Both the position numbers and the translations under genes were made by a program. The notes beneath the pieces were generated by a model. The model searched no databases. It was not told the origin of the DNA and saw only the letters and a list, made by a program, of their open reading frames with translations. A stretch of 64,000 nucleotides of DNA from Meconema thalassinum (Eukaryota > Arthropoda > Insecta > Orthoptera > Tettigoniidae): positions 196,914,289 through 196,978,288 of the forward strand of contig OX336391.1 of assembly GCA_946902985.2 (NCBI GenBank), written 5' to 3'. Shown one piece after another: positions 51,896 to 64,000 of this stretch (positions are counted from its first letter, which is position 1; each line of letters begins with the position of its first letter).

Positions 51896-52484
51896 ACAGC
51901 ATAGCGATGGCTAGTACAGTTCTCAAAAAACGTTTTGCATATTGCGATTTAGTAAATTGTTTATTTTGATACTGTATATGTATGTAATCACATTGTACAC
52001 GATATAGGGTACATACAAAGAAATACAACACGCAACCTGCTCTGCAAAGGAGACAGAAAACACACAACGAATAACAAAAGTGATAATGTGGGACTGAGCT
52101 ACAGCTCACGAAGGACCTTGGCCTGCTCAACCACAGGTCTCATACCTTCACGGGTCTCTGCTTGTTTCCTTCAGTTTCTGACTCCAAGGACGCGAAGGTC
52201 TTCCTCGACGTCATCCAGCCAGCGTTTCCTTCAGTACCCATCTCACCTTCATCCTTTGGGTCTACGTTGGAAGACCTGGTGCGGGACTGACCAAGCCAAC
52301 GGATCCTTGCTCATTTAATTTCTGTCGTGATATTATTATAATGTTCTCGTTAATTCATTTTAGAGACCTAGGACATACTGGTTAAAGGCTACGTATACTT
52401 GGGTCAGTATGATAAACTGTGCTCCGTAGTGACTATGTTTTGTGTGTAAATATAATCAGTACGGTACCGACAGTGGTAGCTACG

Positions 52485-52690
52485 CTCTCTAATGCGCAGC
52501 GTCTGACCATGGGGCCAAGCTCTCTGCTGACTCGGTAGACGTGAATTCGAATCCCACCGTTGGCCGTCCTTAAAATAGATTTCAGTGGTTTCCATTTTCA
52601 ACTCCAGGAAAATGCTGGGACGTTACCTTCTGCCAGGCCACGGTCACTTCCTTCCACATCGCGTGCCCAGTTCCATTCAATTATTTCATC
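52485..52690 (+). mobile_element. SINE-like fragment
   Basis: GGTAGACGTGAATTCGAATCCCACCG (B-box-like GAATTCGAATCCC), GTGGTTTCCATTTTCAACTC, CAGGAAAATGCTGGG and GCCAGGCCACGGTCACTTCC match, in order, the layout of the other SINEs at lower similarity. Confidence 0.5.
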
Positions 52691-53787
52691 TCTCATTCCA
52701 AAGCGCAGGTTGCCCACGGGGATCGACTAGAATGACCTTAACTCGGCATCTCAGGTGGCTACGCGACAAAAAAGAAATACTAAGGTAGGGTTTAATTGGT
52801 GGCATAGAGGGGGAGGTTGGATAATCCAAGGGAAATCCCAACGCCGGATGGTCGCTCTCATGTTCAGAGTCGAACCTGCGATCTCTTTACTTTCATCTCA
52901 TACTCGCAGGTATGTGTATGACGTAACACGCACGGCTGTGCCAATGGGTATGAATATAACGGGCTATGAATAATAGACTAATTCCGGTGTTAAACAGCGC
53001 AGTGTTATTCTCCTATCAAATGTCCCATCTCATTACAGCACATTTTGAGTTTTACCTGAATTATATAACACTGTATAACAGCGTGCTGCTACTAGCAAAT
53101 CGCAGAACACAGCTGATTGTTAGCTCCATGCAGTGCCTTTAATTTGAAAACTGTGAGAGAGGATAAAGAAAGGTAAAGTGCACGGTCTTGTAATTCAATT
53201 ATCCTATCATTGGGCCCCGAGAGCGCCCCTGGGGAAGGCAATTAGTGGTTGCGGTTATTAAGTCACCAACACACCACAAAGGGGCAAAAAATCACGCAAT
53301 TACTCCTTTCGTTTATAAATGTGTTAGCGGTGACAGTTATTGGAGAGCGCACAGCTGGTTACTTTAAACACTCAACGAATAGGCGCAAGATCAGCACAAT
53401 ACATGACACCACATTTGCAACTCCCGATGCTGTGAAGCATCTTTTCCGTGACCATGGATGTTGATAACTGTAACGTATCGATTGTGCCCAATGCCTTTCA
53501 TTTAACCCTTTATAGGGAAAATAGTACAGTAGTAAATATATTTGATTTGTATTTATTTACATTTAATTAGTTTAGCCTAATTATAATTATTATTAAATTA
53601 AATTATTGATTTCTTTAACATTTTAATGCTCATAATTACTTTCATAATTTTACAATTATTAAGATGGTAAAATTATTAGAAATTTCATTTTTATAGGCTT
53701 CTTTATTTTTAAAATGTAGAGGCATATTAAGCATTACTAAACAATTAAAATAGTAACAAGTAGTTCCGTGAAGAACTATACAGCCTA
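52691..53787. other. Region without a recognised gene
   Basis: No supported coding or RNA gene. AT-rich from about 53500. Confidence 0.4.
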
Positions 53788-54400
53788 TTTTCATATATCC
53801 TACTTATGTTAATTGCCACTTTCAACATAAAAAAATTCAGTTTGATTCCTGTAATAGATTCGTAGATATAGAGAACCGACTAAATATTTCGGATGGTCGC
53901 CATGTTGGATTTTATATTATGTAGGTCCTAGAGTTATGTACTGTTACACGAAGATTATTGTGTACGTGTAGCATTCAAACTTCAATCGCATGATTAGGAC
54001 ACAAGAAGTAAGAAGGAGATTTTAACATTTCGCACAGCTGCCATCTTGTGGTTATGGAAACAATTGAAATAAATTAGATGCCAGTAGATTAACATTCGTA
54101 TAAGGATTTACTGTACCAAGTTTCACTGCACTCGGATGGTTAAATTGCGAGAAACGTCCATGTGAATATTTATACTTCGCTTCACTGCCATGTTGGATTT
54201 GTGATCACAAGGTTATTTGAAGTCCTATAGGTGAACTTAGGTTCATAGCCCCTAAGAACATAAAATTATTCAGTTTGATTGCTATAATAGATTCGTAGGT
54301 ATTCTGAGCTGTCTAAATATTTCGGATGGTCGCCATGTTGGATTGTTAAATGTATAGGCCATAGAGGCATGTACCATTTGAACCCTTCAGAATAGCAGTG
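53788..54400 (+). mobile_element. Truncated copy of the AGCCTATTTT element
   Basis: Starts AGCCTATTTTCATATATCC after the shared AGTTCCGTGAAGAACT lead-in (53765). It contains two diverged modules (TTCAGTTTGATT...TAATAGATTCGTAG at about 53835 and 54270; CGCCATGTTGGATT at about 53898 and 54331). It has lost the microsatellite and hairpin end. Confidence 0.6.
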
Positions 54401-54568
54401 TTTATATGCAAGAATCTTGATCAAGGGGTCGCGCTCAGTTCCTAGTGTGATGTTTACGTTCGCCAAACAACATGCTCTAATGAGGTAAGGGTCATAGGAT
54501 TTAAACTATAATTAAGAAAGAAATTTGACAAGACGTAAAATAATAACATGATTTAATGACTAATAGTG

Positions 54569-54630
54569 CATAAAAAGAATATAAACAACAATAATAGTGC
54601 ATAAAAAGAATATAAACAACAATAATAAAA
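54569..54630. repeat. 31-bp tandem duplication
   Basis: AATAGTGCATAAAAAGAATATAAACAACAAT occurs twice in a row (core AGTGCATAAAAAGAATATAA at about 54566 and 54597). Confidence 0.85.
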
Positions 54631-57600
54631 AAATCCTCCCTGAATTTTCCCATGACAGGAATATCTATCAATGTTGAGGAGTCAGACGGATCTCCCCCTT
54701 ATAAAAATATGGATCCTAGTTCCACTAACTTACATTTTGGATTTTATGTACGCGTAATGACTAACTACGAGGAATGAGTCCTTGGATGACTGTTCGTTTA
54801 CAGCGGGTTAACAGCCACGATGCTTACGAACAATCATCTCGTAAATCAACGTTTACGGATATGGGATCTGACACTAATAAAAACCCTTAAAAATTTAATG
54901 CTGACACACACACTAAAATCTACTATTTACAGGAATCTCCCTCGAGACCCTCCATTAGCGCGATGACGCACTTCACAAAAATGAGCTGCCAACTCCGGCC
55001 AGTTGCTCAATACACAAACAAGGAAAATACAGCATCGCACGTGACTTCACGGGTCACTGATATAGAATATAAACATGGAATAAACCAACAACAACAAAAG
55101 TCTGACCGGCTGAGATTACTTTATATGTTAAGCTAACGCTTCGGAGATTATCGTGATTCGTAGGCAACTCCCATTTATTTAAACAATTTTTACCATTGAT
55201 CAGTTCTTAATTCTGTATTTCAAGTAATTACGGAGCCAAACAAGCACTCCCCACTAATGACCTCGCTTGCAACCTTCAGTCCGCCTTGTGAAACAGCTCC
55301 CCCTTCCTCACTACTTGTCATTGCCCCAACTTCAGTGTGTAAAAATAACTGACCAGCTGTGCCGTTATCTCAAAGAATCAACAGCAACAAATCTCAACCA
55401 CCTCAACATATGGTCAGACATTAATCAAAATAGTCACATATTGCCCTCGCAAGGTAACAGTATGGACTTGGCACCAAACTGACAGAAATCAGTCTAAACT
55501 GAAATTCCCGCTTGTAATGACCACAAAATACACACACTCACACTGCTGGGAATGACAACACGTTTTTCACACAGGTCGGCCGAATAGATGCTCACAAACT
55601 ATTTAAAAATAATAAAACCTACGATAGAGCTGACTGCTCTTCGTCACAAATCACATTGCTCCAAAGGCAATAATCTCACTGAATCTGATCAATAATAAAC
55701 CTTAAAAAGATTAATTACCCTCCAATCTACTGTATAATTATATTAATTCAGTCCTACTTCTGAAACACAACATATCTCCGAGAGACTTTTTAACCGCATT
55801 GCGTAACATATGCAAACACGGTCGTCCACATAGCTACGTTAGTTAAAACAACAAACAAACAAGAACCTTCTACTAATAACATTTATGCGAGCTGTTTCCA
55901 TGCAAAAGGTGTGTCAGACCAAAACTAAATATACTACGTTAATCACACTAGCAAAATATTTACAAAACAAAATATGTCCCATATACCATAAGTTAATTTA
56001 TCTGATAATAAGAATATTATTTTGTACTCATCCTCGGCCAGTCACCCGTCAAAGGACATCAGCTGCCATCTCCCAACTGAATGCTTCTTAGCTCATCACA
56101 GCCATCTGGACGGAGTGTTGATAGTTCCAAACTTCTTCCATGGTAAGCGATGTCATCTCTCGTGCTGATTCAAAAAGTTAGATTATTATACACTCGATAT
56201 CTGACTACTAAATTCGCCGTTTCAGGTACTACTTTCCCCGGAACAGTCTGTTGGCGAATTTTCGATGCTACTGTCCCTACAAAATATAGTACTGTGACTA
56301 TCTATCACTGAATTTAACACATTTATTAATAATTTCTGTGTCCTCATTACACGCAAATGTATAAGTGTCTACGTCCTTAGACGCGCAAAATGTAAAGTAA
56401 CCTGTGTCCTCGACACACAAAAGTATAATAACCTGTGTCCTCGACACACCAAAGAATAATAAGCAATGTCTTGGCTCTTCATGCCACTTATAAATGAACC
56501 GGCCCTAGGTATTGATAGACGGGGAAATTATATAAAAATTTCTCAAAATAATAGTGGTACAGGAATGAAATAAATATCACTGAACTCGTAAAATTGCGCA
56601 GGTCAAGAATATGCCCATTAATCCTAGAATCGATCGTAGAGATGTTGTCTAGCCGATCTCCCGCGTTAATGCTAGCCATCGCGTGCCCAAGCTAGACTTG
56701 CCGCGCTGGTAAGCATTCATCTCCCATTGGTTCCACATTTTCAATAACTTGGCGGTTTTTATCAGACCTTGGCCTCGTAGGAGTGTCTAGTATTTTCATC
56801 AGCCACTCACGTTACTGCATCATATTTTTTCTAGGCGCCAATATTACAATTAACATACCAGAAGCGTGTCTCACTGCGCGTCCCTTCTATTTTGAGGTAG
56901 CCACCACCTGTCCTTCTGAAACATTGCTAGGGTCTATCTTTTCACAATCCTAAGTATTTAGCCTTTTGTCAAACTGCTGCAGGTATTGTGCCCTTTTAGC
57001 AAGAAATATGCCAATCACAGTATACCAGCGTAGCTCAATTCGGATTTTTCGGGGCAGCGGTAAGTTCCCCCACTCTGTGACCCACATATTTTGGATTAAT
57101 TAGAGGATACACTTGCAAAAATAACAACAAAATCAACTCCTATTTTAACACATTTAATTAATAAAATTAATGGCGCTACAAACACTTTAACAATTTAATT
57201 ACTGACCCATAATCCTCTACTTGTCCCAAATGAACAAGGAATCACAAATATAATAAAACAAATATTGTATTAAAACATATGGTTCCCACATAAACCAACA
57301 ATTCCTACTTAGTCTTACTTCCATAAAGCATCAACTGTAAGCTTTATATAACTCCGAGCTCTTTTGGCTCCATGCTTTACATAATAATGGTGTCATTCTT
57401 GTACACCTCAAATACTATCTTTTATATTTTCTTAATCCTCCAAACAAATGTATAATTACATTTAAAATCTTATGTTAATTATCTAACTCAATATTTTGGG
57501 CATGTTCACACATTCAGCTGTTATCATCTCTCTTTATTTTCACAAATATATTAAGGTAATCAGGAAATCACTTGTGTTCTCCAGAGCGTGAAGATACTTG

Positions 57601-60284
57601 ACATAGTCAAAAAAACTATAGTTACTCCCGAAACTTAGTTGCCTTCAATTAACTCGTGGAATCCTACTTCCGTACATCATTACAATAGGGATTATTATTT
57701 ATCTCTTATGTCTTATAAGACCATTATCATATAAGAAACTACGATCTGAACAGGCAAACGAAAATATCAATCTACAAGGACCTCGGTTCAACGCCCGGGT
57801 CGTTAACAACTTTAAACACTCACGGTGTCTTTACTACATCTTACGAGACGGTTTCGGCCCACCCTTACTCTAAGAGAGCCAGGCCATTAACTCGGGCGCG
57901 ATTTATGACACGGAGGGTGACGGGCGACTCTCTGTCTAACCCACGTTAGCAGCTCCTTTCCAAGGCTTTCAAAACAAACCTTCACATTATACTCAGTCCT
58001 GGGGAGAGACCGGGCTTTTACTGTACTGTATCCATTCAAACAAATATTCTTTGGTTCATAGACCACTTTCGTAACCTTGGCATTTATTAATTATGAGAGG
58101 GTCCTCATTGATTGGGAAGATTAATACACATTCGACGACGAAGAATTAAGGGGCTTTTACCATAAGATGATTCTGAGTTCGAATCTCTTCACATGCCTCG
58201 GGAACCATTCCCTTATAGAGGACTTATACAAGACGCGATTTAAAGTCGGCCGTGGCCTACATGACATACGCTCAATACTACCATACATTAGCTCCCTTTT
58301 AATACACAATGCCTCGTGATACTACGTCACAAAATAGAGGACTTATACAATTATCAATTCACTACGATCAACTACCCTCCATAAGTAATTTACCAAGTAT
58401 TTTAACTTCTACGCTTTCCTAGCGTGACATTTTAATATTATTTGCGCTCCTTTGCGCTATGCATTATTTTAAGCCGAAATGTCTTCCCAAGAACTGATAA
58501 ATCTCATTAGTAACAATTCATATTATTTTTAATTCTTATATTAATCTTTTCCGTTGCCGATAAATCGCTCCCTTTTAAAACATTCCCTTGAACATCATAT
58601 CTTACACATACATTAAGGCTTTAACGCTCTTATGTTCACATCAATTTATTTGATCTTTATTTAATATTTCCATACTTAGTTATTAGTATTATCTTTATTC
58701 TTTACACAAGCTCAAAAGCTATTTCTTTCATATCTCAACTTTACTTTATTTAAATATCTTTCATGATAATTACTGATATTTCGCTTGCTCTTATGACATT
58801 CGTTAAATACATTAACATTTTATTCACATATTTCCTCTACGGGATTTATTCTTTACATGATTATTTATAATTTCTCAAATTTCTATTATTGTTCAGACCG
58901 CGTTCTTGTTTATTCAGTATTTATTTCTTAAAACACATCCCTTTTACTCAAAAACTCCGGTGGATTCGTACACAACCATTTCCTGACACCAAAATAGAAT
59001 GAAATTCAGTACTCACATGTTTTTAAGATCGTCCCATGATCTTTATTCTTGTGCGGTGTTTCATTTTGGGCCCACTTTGAACTTTTACTCCATATTAAAG
59101 GAATTCATCTTATGTACAAACACTTCTTGACATATATTTAAGACACTTAACATTGACGACATTTTTATACACTGATGTGTCCCTTTAGAACACATAATAA
59201 ACACTCAAAAAAAATATTAATTTAACACACAATCTTGATAAATTTACACTTCACAATTCTTGATCACTAGGCCGTATTTCTGAGCCTATCACACGTGACC
59301 TCTTAATTTCCCGTTTCCAAGGGTGAAATTTATTCAATGTCGGCTTCCTATCCTGCAGAATACGAAAGTCTCGAAACATCTACTGTTCCCTGGAATCCAA
59401 ATTCTTCTACTCCTATCCTGGATGACCGGCTATTTATCTAGCTTGAACGGCTTCTTTGTAGATCTGGCTTATCGATCCTAGCGAAAGTCTATTCGGATCG
59501 AGGTCTCCTCAATAACCTCTCGATGACCTATGGATTTAGTTTATAGCAGCTAGTACTTCTCGAGTCTAGTACTTTTAGAATAGTTCGCCTGCTTTCTGGA
59601 GATAATGTTTATAGTCTCCGTGCTTCTTTATTTCAAACGGTTCTAGCACTCCTACGTTTCTGAAATACGTTCCGAACCTTATTCTGTTCTTCCCTTTTTG
59701 GGTTCTTTAATTTAGATAACAGTTTATCTTTCTGGTACGGTACTTCCGTACGTTATGATATATTCGTTCGTCTATTTAACGACCTATCGCCTTACGTCCG
59801 ACGTTCGCAGCCTGCTCTGACTATATCTTACAAACTTTCACTATAACTTGTATACTGTCGGGCCTAAATCCTGTAACTAGGATTTTCCTAATATTTCAAT
59901 ACGGCGATACTTTAAATTTCTTCTTTACCACTCCTTATGGAGGCAAGCAAGTTGTTAATACTGCGACGCCTATGGCTATCGGATATTACTTCTGCGGTGT
60001 AACACAGCGTTTCTCCCCTCAAGGAGTACTAGTAACTGTCTTCGATGTGACGAAGAGTTACGCCCCACACGGCTGTCTGGATACTGATGTGCTGTGATGT
60101 AGTCTTACGCCCCTCACGGACTGTCGGAATGACTGCATGCGTAGTAACACCCTCACGGGTTGTCAGAATAACTGCATGATTGGCTTGGTGAAGCCCGAAG
60201 CTTTATACTATTTCACTACAAAAAGTAAGACTCTAGTCCTTTCTGTGACCAATTTCTAAAATAATGGTGGCACAAATATAAAAA
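54631..60284. other. Long region without a recognised gene
   Basis: About 5.6 kb with no frame longer than about 70 codons. Part is presumably the 3' long terminal repeat and flank of the Ty3/Gypsy element to the right, but its other LTR is outside the window and the boundaries cannot be set. Near 60040-60185 three imperfect copies of TTACGCCC.ACACGGCTGTC-type sequence, about 60 bp apart, suggest a short tandem repeat. Confidence 0.4.
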
Positions 60285-60557
60285 TTATACCTTCCGAAAG
60301 CTCGTCTTCTCAATGTCAAATAATCTCATTGCCCCTAAGAATCGATCGTGCAATTCGGAGATATTAATTAATTTCTCGTCCTCAATTGTGTGGGTGTTGC
60401 ATTTCTTTTGCTTTCTCCCCTCCACACAGGCTTTGGTAATTCCCCGATGACGTCGTCTTGCGTTTGCAGTTTTCTCCTGCGCAATTATTAAATGGTTTCT
60501 CTTTACTAAAAAATCTCTCATTCGAAATGATTCACTGTACTGTCCTTGTTTACTCAT
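60285..60557 (-). CDS. Unrecognised 90-codon open frame near the Gypsy 3' end
   Basis: MSKQGQYSESFRMRDFLVKR... is basic, with HRGITKACVEGRKQKKCNTH, and has no motif I know. It runs in the same sense as pol, 640 bases downstream. It could be a small extra ORF of the element or a chance frame; there is no env-like signal peptide or membrane segment. Confidence 0.25.
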   Translation of the reverse strand: MSKQGQYSESFRMRDFLVKRNHLIIAQEKTANARRRHRGITKACVEGRKQKKCNTHTIEDEKLINISELHDRFLGAMRLFDIEKTSFRKV

Positions 60558-60894
60558 TATTATACTTGTAAACGGGTTAAATTTAATTATTCCTCTTCTG
60601 GCGCATAAGCGGTGTTGTCAATTTCCAGCAACGTAAGGTCGATTTCCGAGTCAGGCTTCCTTGTTTAATCTTGGGAAATTTCCACTCGGTTATTAATACT
60701 CATGACTCGCTCCCTTCTGAATGTCAAGAGGGGTGATCTCATCTCACGAACACCTGGTCCTCGCCTCTTGCACCATATTAGGCTAGCATCTTAGCTGGAT
60801 CTTTCTTTAAGTTACATTAGAAACTATACGTTTCTTTCATTTCTTTCCCAAATGCATGGATTCGCCCTCATTGGACCCTATGGCACATGGGTTC

Positions 60895-60910
60895 ATCTCT
60901 CCCCTCCTTA
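60895..60910 (-). promoter_or_regulatory. Candidate polypurine tract and LTR edge
   Basis: Minus strand AAGGAGGGGAGAGA is followed at once by TGAACCCATG, the arrangement expected for a polypurine primer and the TG start of a 3' LTR. It lies 290 bases after the pol stop. The matching 5' LTR is not in the window, so this is unproven. Confidence 0.4.
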
Positions 60911-61195
60911 GGTAAATAAATTTTCGAAAAATTTTGAGGAAATTTATTTCAATTAATCATATCTGTCTTTATTCGTCGAAGCCATCATAACGATGTCCGT
61001 ACCTTCCGTTGTTTTTACTTCTTTAAAGTCGTATCCGGTAATTGTGTAGGTCGGGTATGCTCTGTCCCTACCCTTTCTCTCTTTCTTTACTTGTCTGGAC
61101 TTTAAGTCCCAGAACCTCATTCTTCTTTACGGGTGTGATCTATCCCTACCCTTTCTTTCTTCTCTATTTGTCTGTACTATAACATCTCCATAACC

Positions 61196-63481
61196 TCATT
61201 CTTCCTTACGGGTTTGGTCTATCCCTACCCGTTTCCTTATTTCATCATTTTCCTTTCTTAAATTGGAATTTCCTTCTTCAATAAATTCAATTATTTCTTT
61301 AAATTCCCAATACAATTTCTCCAATTCGCATTCGCACTCGAATGCTTGAGCTCTATTTTCTATTTCTTCCTTATTCTTGTTTATGTCAAAAGCGGATTCA
61401 TCCCTAAATGTTTCCATAACCAGGGCTTGTTCATTTACTTCATCGAAATCTTCGGGAGGGTAATATAATTTCAAATTTGCTGAATTCATGGTCACTTCGT
61501 GATCCGTTTCACAGTGCCGAATTCTATATGCGTTATTCCTCAAATCTCTGATTATTTGATACGGTCCGTGGTACATTTTCTGGAATTTCTTGTACACACG
61601 GTTCCCTGGATCCGAAATGGCTGGTCTTTTTACTAACACCATTTCTCCTGCTAATAATGGTCGATGATACCTCTTATGCCTATTTCTTCTCTGCCTCCTG
61701 TCGGCTTGAGCTTTTAGATGCTCAAAGGCTCTTCTAATGCGTACATCTCTTCCAGGCTGAGCGTCTGCTGGCCTAGGAATTACCAGACTCCAAGGTCTTT
61801 CTGGTTGCTCATTCCGATGTAACGTTATGGGTATCTCTCCTGTGGATTCATGGATTGTATTATTTATACAAAATTCGATAATATCCAAGATATCTATCCA
61901 CTTCCAATTTTCTTCGGCACAGTATATTCTACAGTACTTGGCCGTCTCTCTCGTCACTCTTTCTACAGGATTTGCCTCAGGATGGCGAATACTTGACAAA
62001 ATCTGACGTATTCCAAGTCTTTCTAATTCTCGTCTGAACTCTACACTGGTGAAACAACTGCCGTGATCCGACAACAAATTCTCAGGTTTCCCCAGAATCG
62101 GTATCACTTTTTCTTTAAGTCGTTTTAACACCTGTTTGGTACTAGTCTTCTGTATGGGATCAAGGTCAACCATTTTAGTGAAGACATCCATAGCCACCAT
62201 TATGTGTCGATTTCCTCTTCTTGCCTTTGGCAAAGGTCCAAAATTATCAATAGATATGATTTGGCCGGGCCTTTCAGGCAACAATGGTATAGGCTTCTGC
62301 CTCATCAGGAATGCATTAGGTTTGATCCTTTGACATAGATCACATGTCTTTAGCGTGTCCCTTACAGTTTCTCTCAGTCTCGGCCATACAAATGCTTCTT
62401 TCAGCATCGAGACTGTTTTATCGACTCCCATATGTCCGAACGATCTATGGGCTAACCATACTATTTTCCTCTGCAAAATTGCAGGTACAACAATCCTTAA
62501 TTTTGTATGGTCAGAGTCTACAAACTTATATAACAATCCATTATAAAACGTGTAGTCTTGAGCTATTTTATTCGCTTCCGTGTACGCTGGTGTTCCTCTT
62601 ATCAAGCTTCCCTCAAGGAAAGATATGAGCATGTTCATCCATGGGTCCTCCCGTTGTCTTTGACTAATACTTCTTAACTCATTAAGAGTACGCTGATCCC
62701 TGTCTTCCAAATCTATAGCCATTACTTCCTCTTCTATGGACTCTGTCTGTCTACTTAAGTAGTCTGGAACTATATTTTCTTTTCCTGGGCAGTACTCTAT
62801 CTTGACATCAAATTGTTGAATGTATAAAGCCCAACGCATCAATCTTTGACTGGATAAATCAGTCTTCATCAAAAAGGTTAAGGCTTTATGATCCGTTCTT
62901 AGAATGACCTGAAACCCATATACGATCTTCCGCCAATATTGCAACGCGTGCAATATCGCTAACAGCTCGATTTCGCTGATCGTATAATTTTTCTCGTGTG
63001 GTTTCAGTCTCCTACTTGTGAAAGCTAGATAGTTTTTCTTATCAGGGGTTTCCGGGTTTTCCTGATATAGCATTGCCCCTATTCCAATCTGGGATGCGTC
63101 TGTTTGAATGATAAATCTCTGATTAAAATCAGGATATCCTAGCTTCACGTAATTTAAGAGCATCTCCTTGGCCTCTACGAATGCTTTTTCTGCTTCCTCC
63201 GTCCATTTCCACTTGCCCCCCTTCTTCAGAAGGTCCTGTAGTGGTGCAACAGTTTTGGTGTATGATGGACAATGTCCTGAGAAGAACCCAATCAATCCCA
63301 AAAACTGGCGAACGTTCTTTACCTTCAAAGGCCTTGGAAAATCCCTTATCGATTCCAATTTGCATGGATTTGGTTTAACACCATCCTTGTCAATCACATG
63401 CCCTAAAAATGTCACTTGCCTTTGACAAAAATTCGACTTCTTTAAATTTATTTTAAAATTTGCCCTTCTTAAGTCTTCCAA
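61196..63481 (-). pseudogene. Ty3/Gypsy pol: RT end, RNase H, integrase (761 codons)
   Basis: In order: RT thumb (VTFLGHVIDKDGVKPNP; VRQFLGLIGFFSG); RNase H (IIQTDASQIGIGA with D128, E170-E172 region, LRTDHKALTFL with D197); an HHCC zinc finger with H345, H350, C380 and C383; the integrase core D412 (SIDNFGPLP), D472 (LSDHGSCFT) and E507 (NPVERVTRETA); and a GPY/F-type module (YHGPYQIIRDLRNNAYRI). There is no chromodomain. The frame is open throughout but is out of phase with the upstream RT frame, the two overlapping at 63469-63481. Loss of one A in the A-run near 63495 explains the shift. Confidence 0.93.
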
Positions 63482-64000
63482 TAATTTTTCAAATTTTCTA
63501 AATGTTCCTCAATGTTCTCCGAGGTAAGCAAAATGTCATCCACGTATCGGATAGTGCACTCTTTCACTTCCTCTGACAGGTTTCGATCAAGCGCTCTTAT
63601 TAGTGCAGATCCCGCGGTCTTCAATCCAAACGGACATCTTCTAAAACAATATGTTTGTTGGTCGAACTGAAATCCAGTCAACAAGCTGGTTTTCTCTTCC
63701 AGTTCGAGATGATGATACGAAGAAGTCATGTCAATATTTGTAAAAATCTTCTTGCCTTTGAACTTCCTCAGTATTTCTTTTATGGGTGGTGCCGAATCAT
63801 TTTCTGGTATGATTTTTGCATTTAAATTTCTGGCATCTAAACACACCCTCACTGAGCCATCCCGTTTACTCACAATCACTAATGGACTAACATATGGTGT
63901 CGCCATCTTTTCTATAACACCTGCATTCATCATCTCCTGCAGTGTCTTCTTGGTTTGTGGGTAATGTTTTTCCGCAACCGGGTATGGTTTTTGTTTGAAC
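63469..64000 (-). pseudogene. Ty3/Gypsy pol: reverse transcriptase, continuing beyond the window
   Basis: The frame is open to the right edge (EQKPYPVAEKHYP upstream of the first Met at 63933). It carries RT motifs VSKRDGSVRVCLDARNLN, IFTNIDMTSSYHHLEL (D68 counted from that Met), CPFGLKTAGSA and YVDDIL. It ends 25 residues after YVDD by the frameshift described for the downstream part. Gag and protease would lie to the right. Confidence 0.92.

Noticed and set aside
56831..56840. Minus-strand TGGCGCC as a tRNA primer-binding site after a very long LTR
   Set aside because: Only about eight bases fit a primer site, the preceding bases do not end in CA, and no gag frame follows. It would need an LTR of about 4 kb.

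Overview
The window is AT-rich, repeat-dense nuclear DNA from an arthropod, most likely an insect with a large genome. The evidence is non-LTR retrotransposons of RTE and CR1/Jockey type, Ty3/Gypsy pol, a Polinton, piggyBac, Tigger-like and Helitron relics, several tRNA-derived SINEs and foldback elements. An orthopteroid (polyneopteran) host is only an inference from the SINE style. The only hint of an ordinary host gene is a 66-codon open frame running in from the left edge (1-201).

The centrepiece is a complete 17.8-kb Polinton/Maverick (adintovirus-like element) at 21527-39342. It has imperfect terminal inverted repeats of about 214-248 bp that start AGTAGTATAATTCG, and a perfect 6-bp target duplication (CGCGTG). 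On the minus strand, right to left, it encodes: a small possible OB-fold protein, an unknown 189-aa protein, protein-primed DNA polymerase B, a PLA2/pX-like capsid protein, an adenain-like protease, a minor capsid protein, a small basic protein, the major capsid protein, an unknown 227-aa protein, a double-BIR IAP protein, the packaging ATPase, a fibre-like repeat protein, a conserved 301-aa protein, and a chromodomain integrase. One acidic-tailed gene lies on the plus strand at the left end. Between the 227-aa gene and the IAP gene is an apparently intact tRNA-Leu(UAA) gene, an unexpected cargo. Only the PLA2/pX gene and the small basic gene look frameshifted, so the element appears young.

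The Polinton sits inside ORF2 of a full-length (about 4.5 kb) CR1/Jockey-group LINE on the minus strand. The endonuclease part is to the right (39343-40486) and the RT part to the left (19821-21526). The two halves are in the same frame once one target copy is discounted. The LINE itself sits inside an older repeat (19085-19557 plus 41875-42188), and an uninterrupted inverted copy at 50315-51046 shows the pre-insertion site. This gives three datable layers of insertion.

Layout: 1-5450 holds a possible gene end, hairpin-ended elements, a SINE, a piggyBac relic and a palindromic repeat copy. 5457-8527 is a decayed RTE LINE. 9345-11773 is an element built of seven 293-bp tandem units. 12.8-19.1 kb holds Tigger-like, SINE, foldback and Helitron-helicase remnants. 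19.1-42.5 kb is the nested LINE/Polinton. 42-54.5 kb holds SINEs, another tandem-unit element, a foldback element, a truncated LINE, an RTE tail and a 67-bp tandem array. 54.5-61 kb has no recognisable gene. 61.2-64 kb is a Ty3/Gypsy pol with one frameshift, continuing past the right edge.
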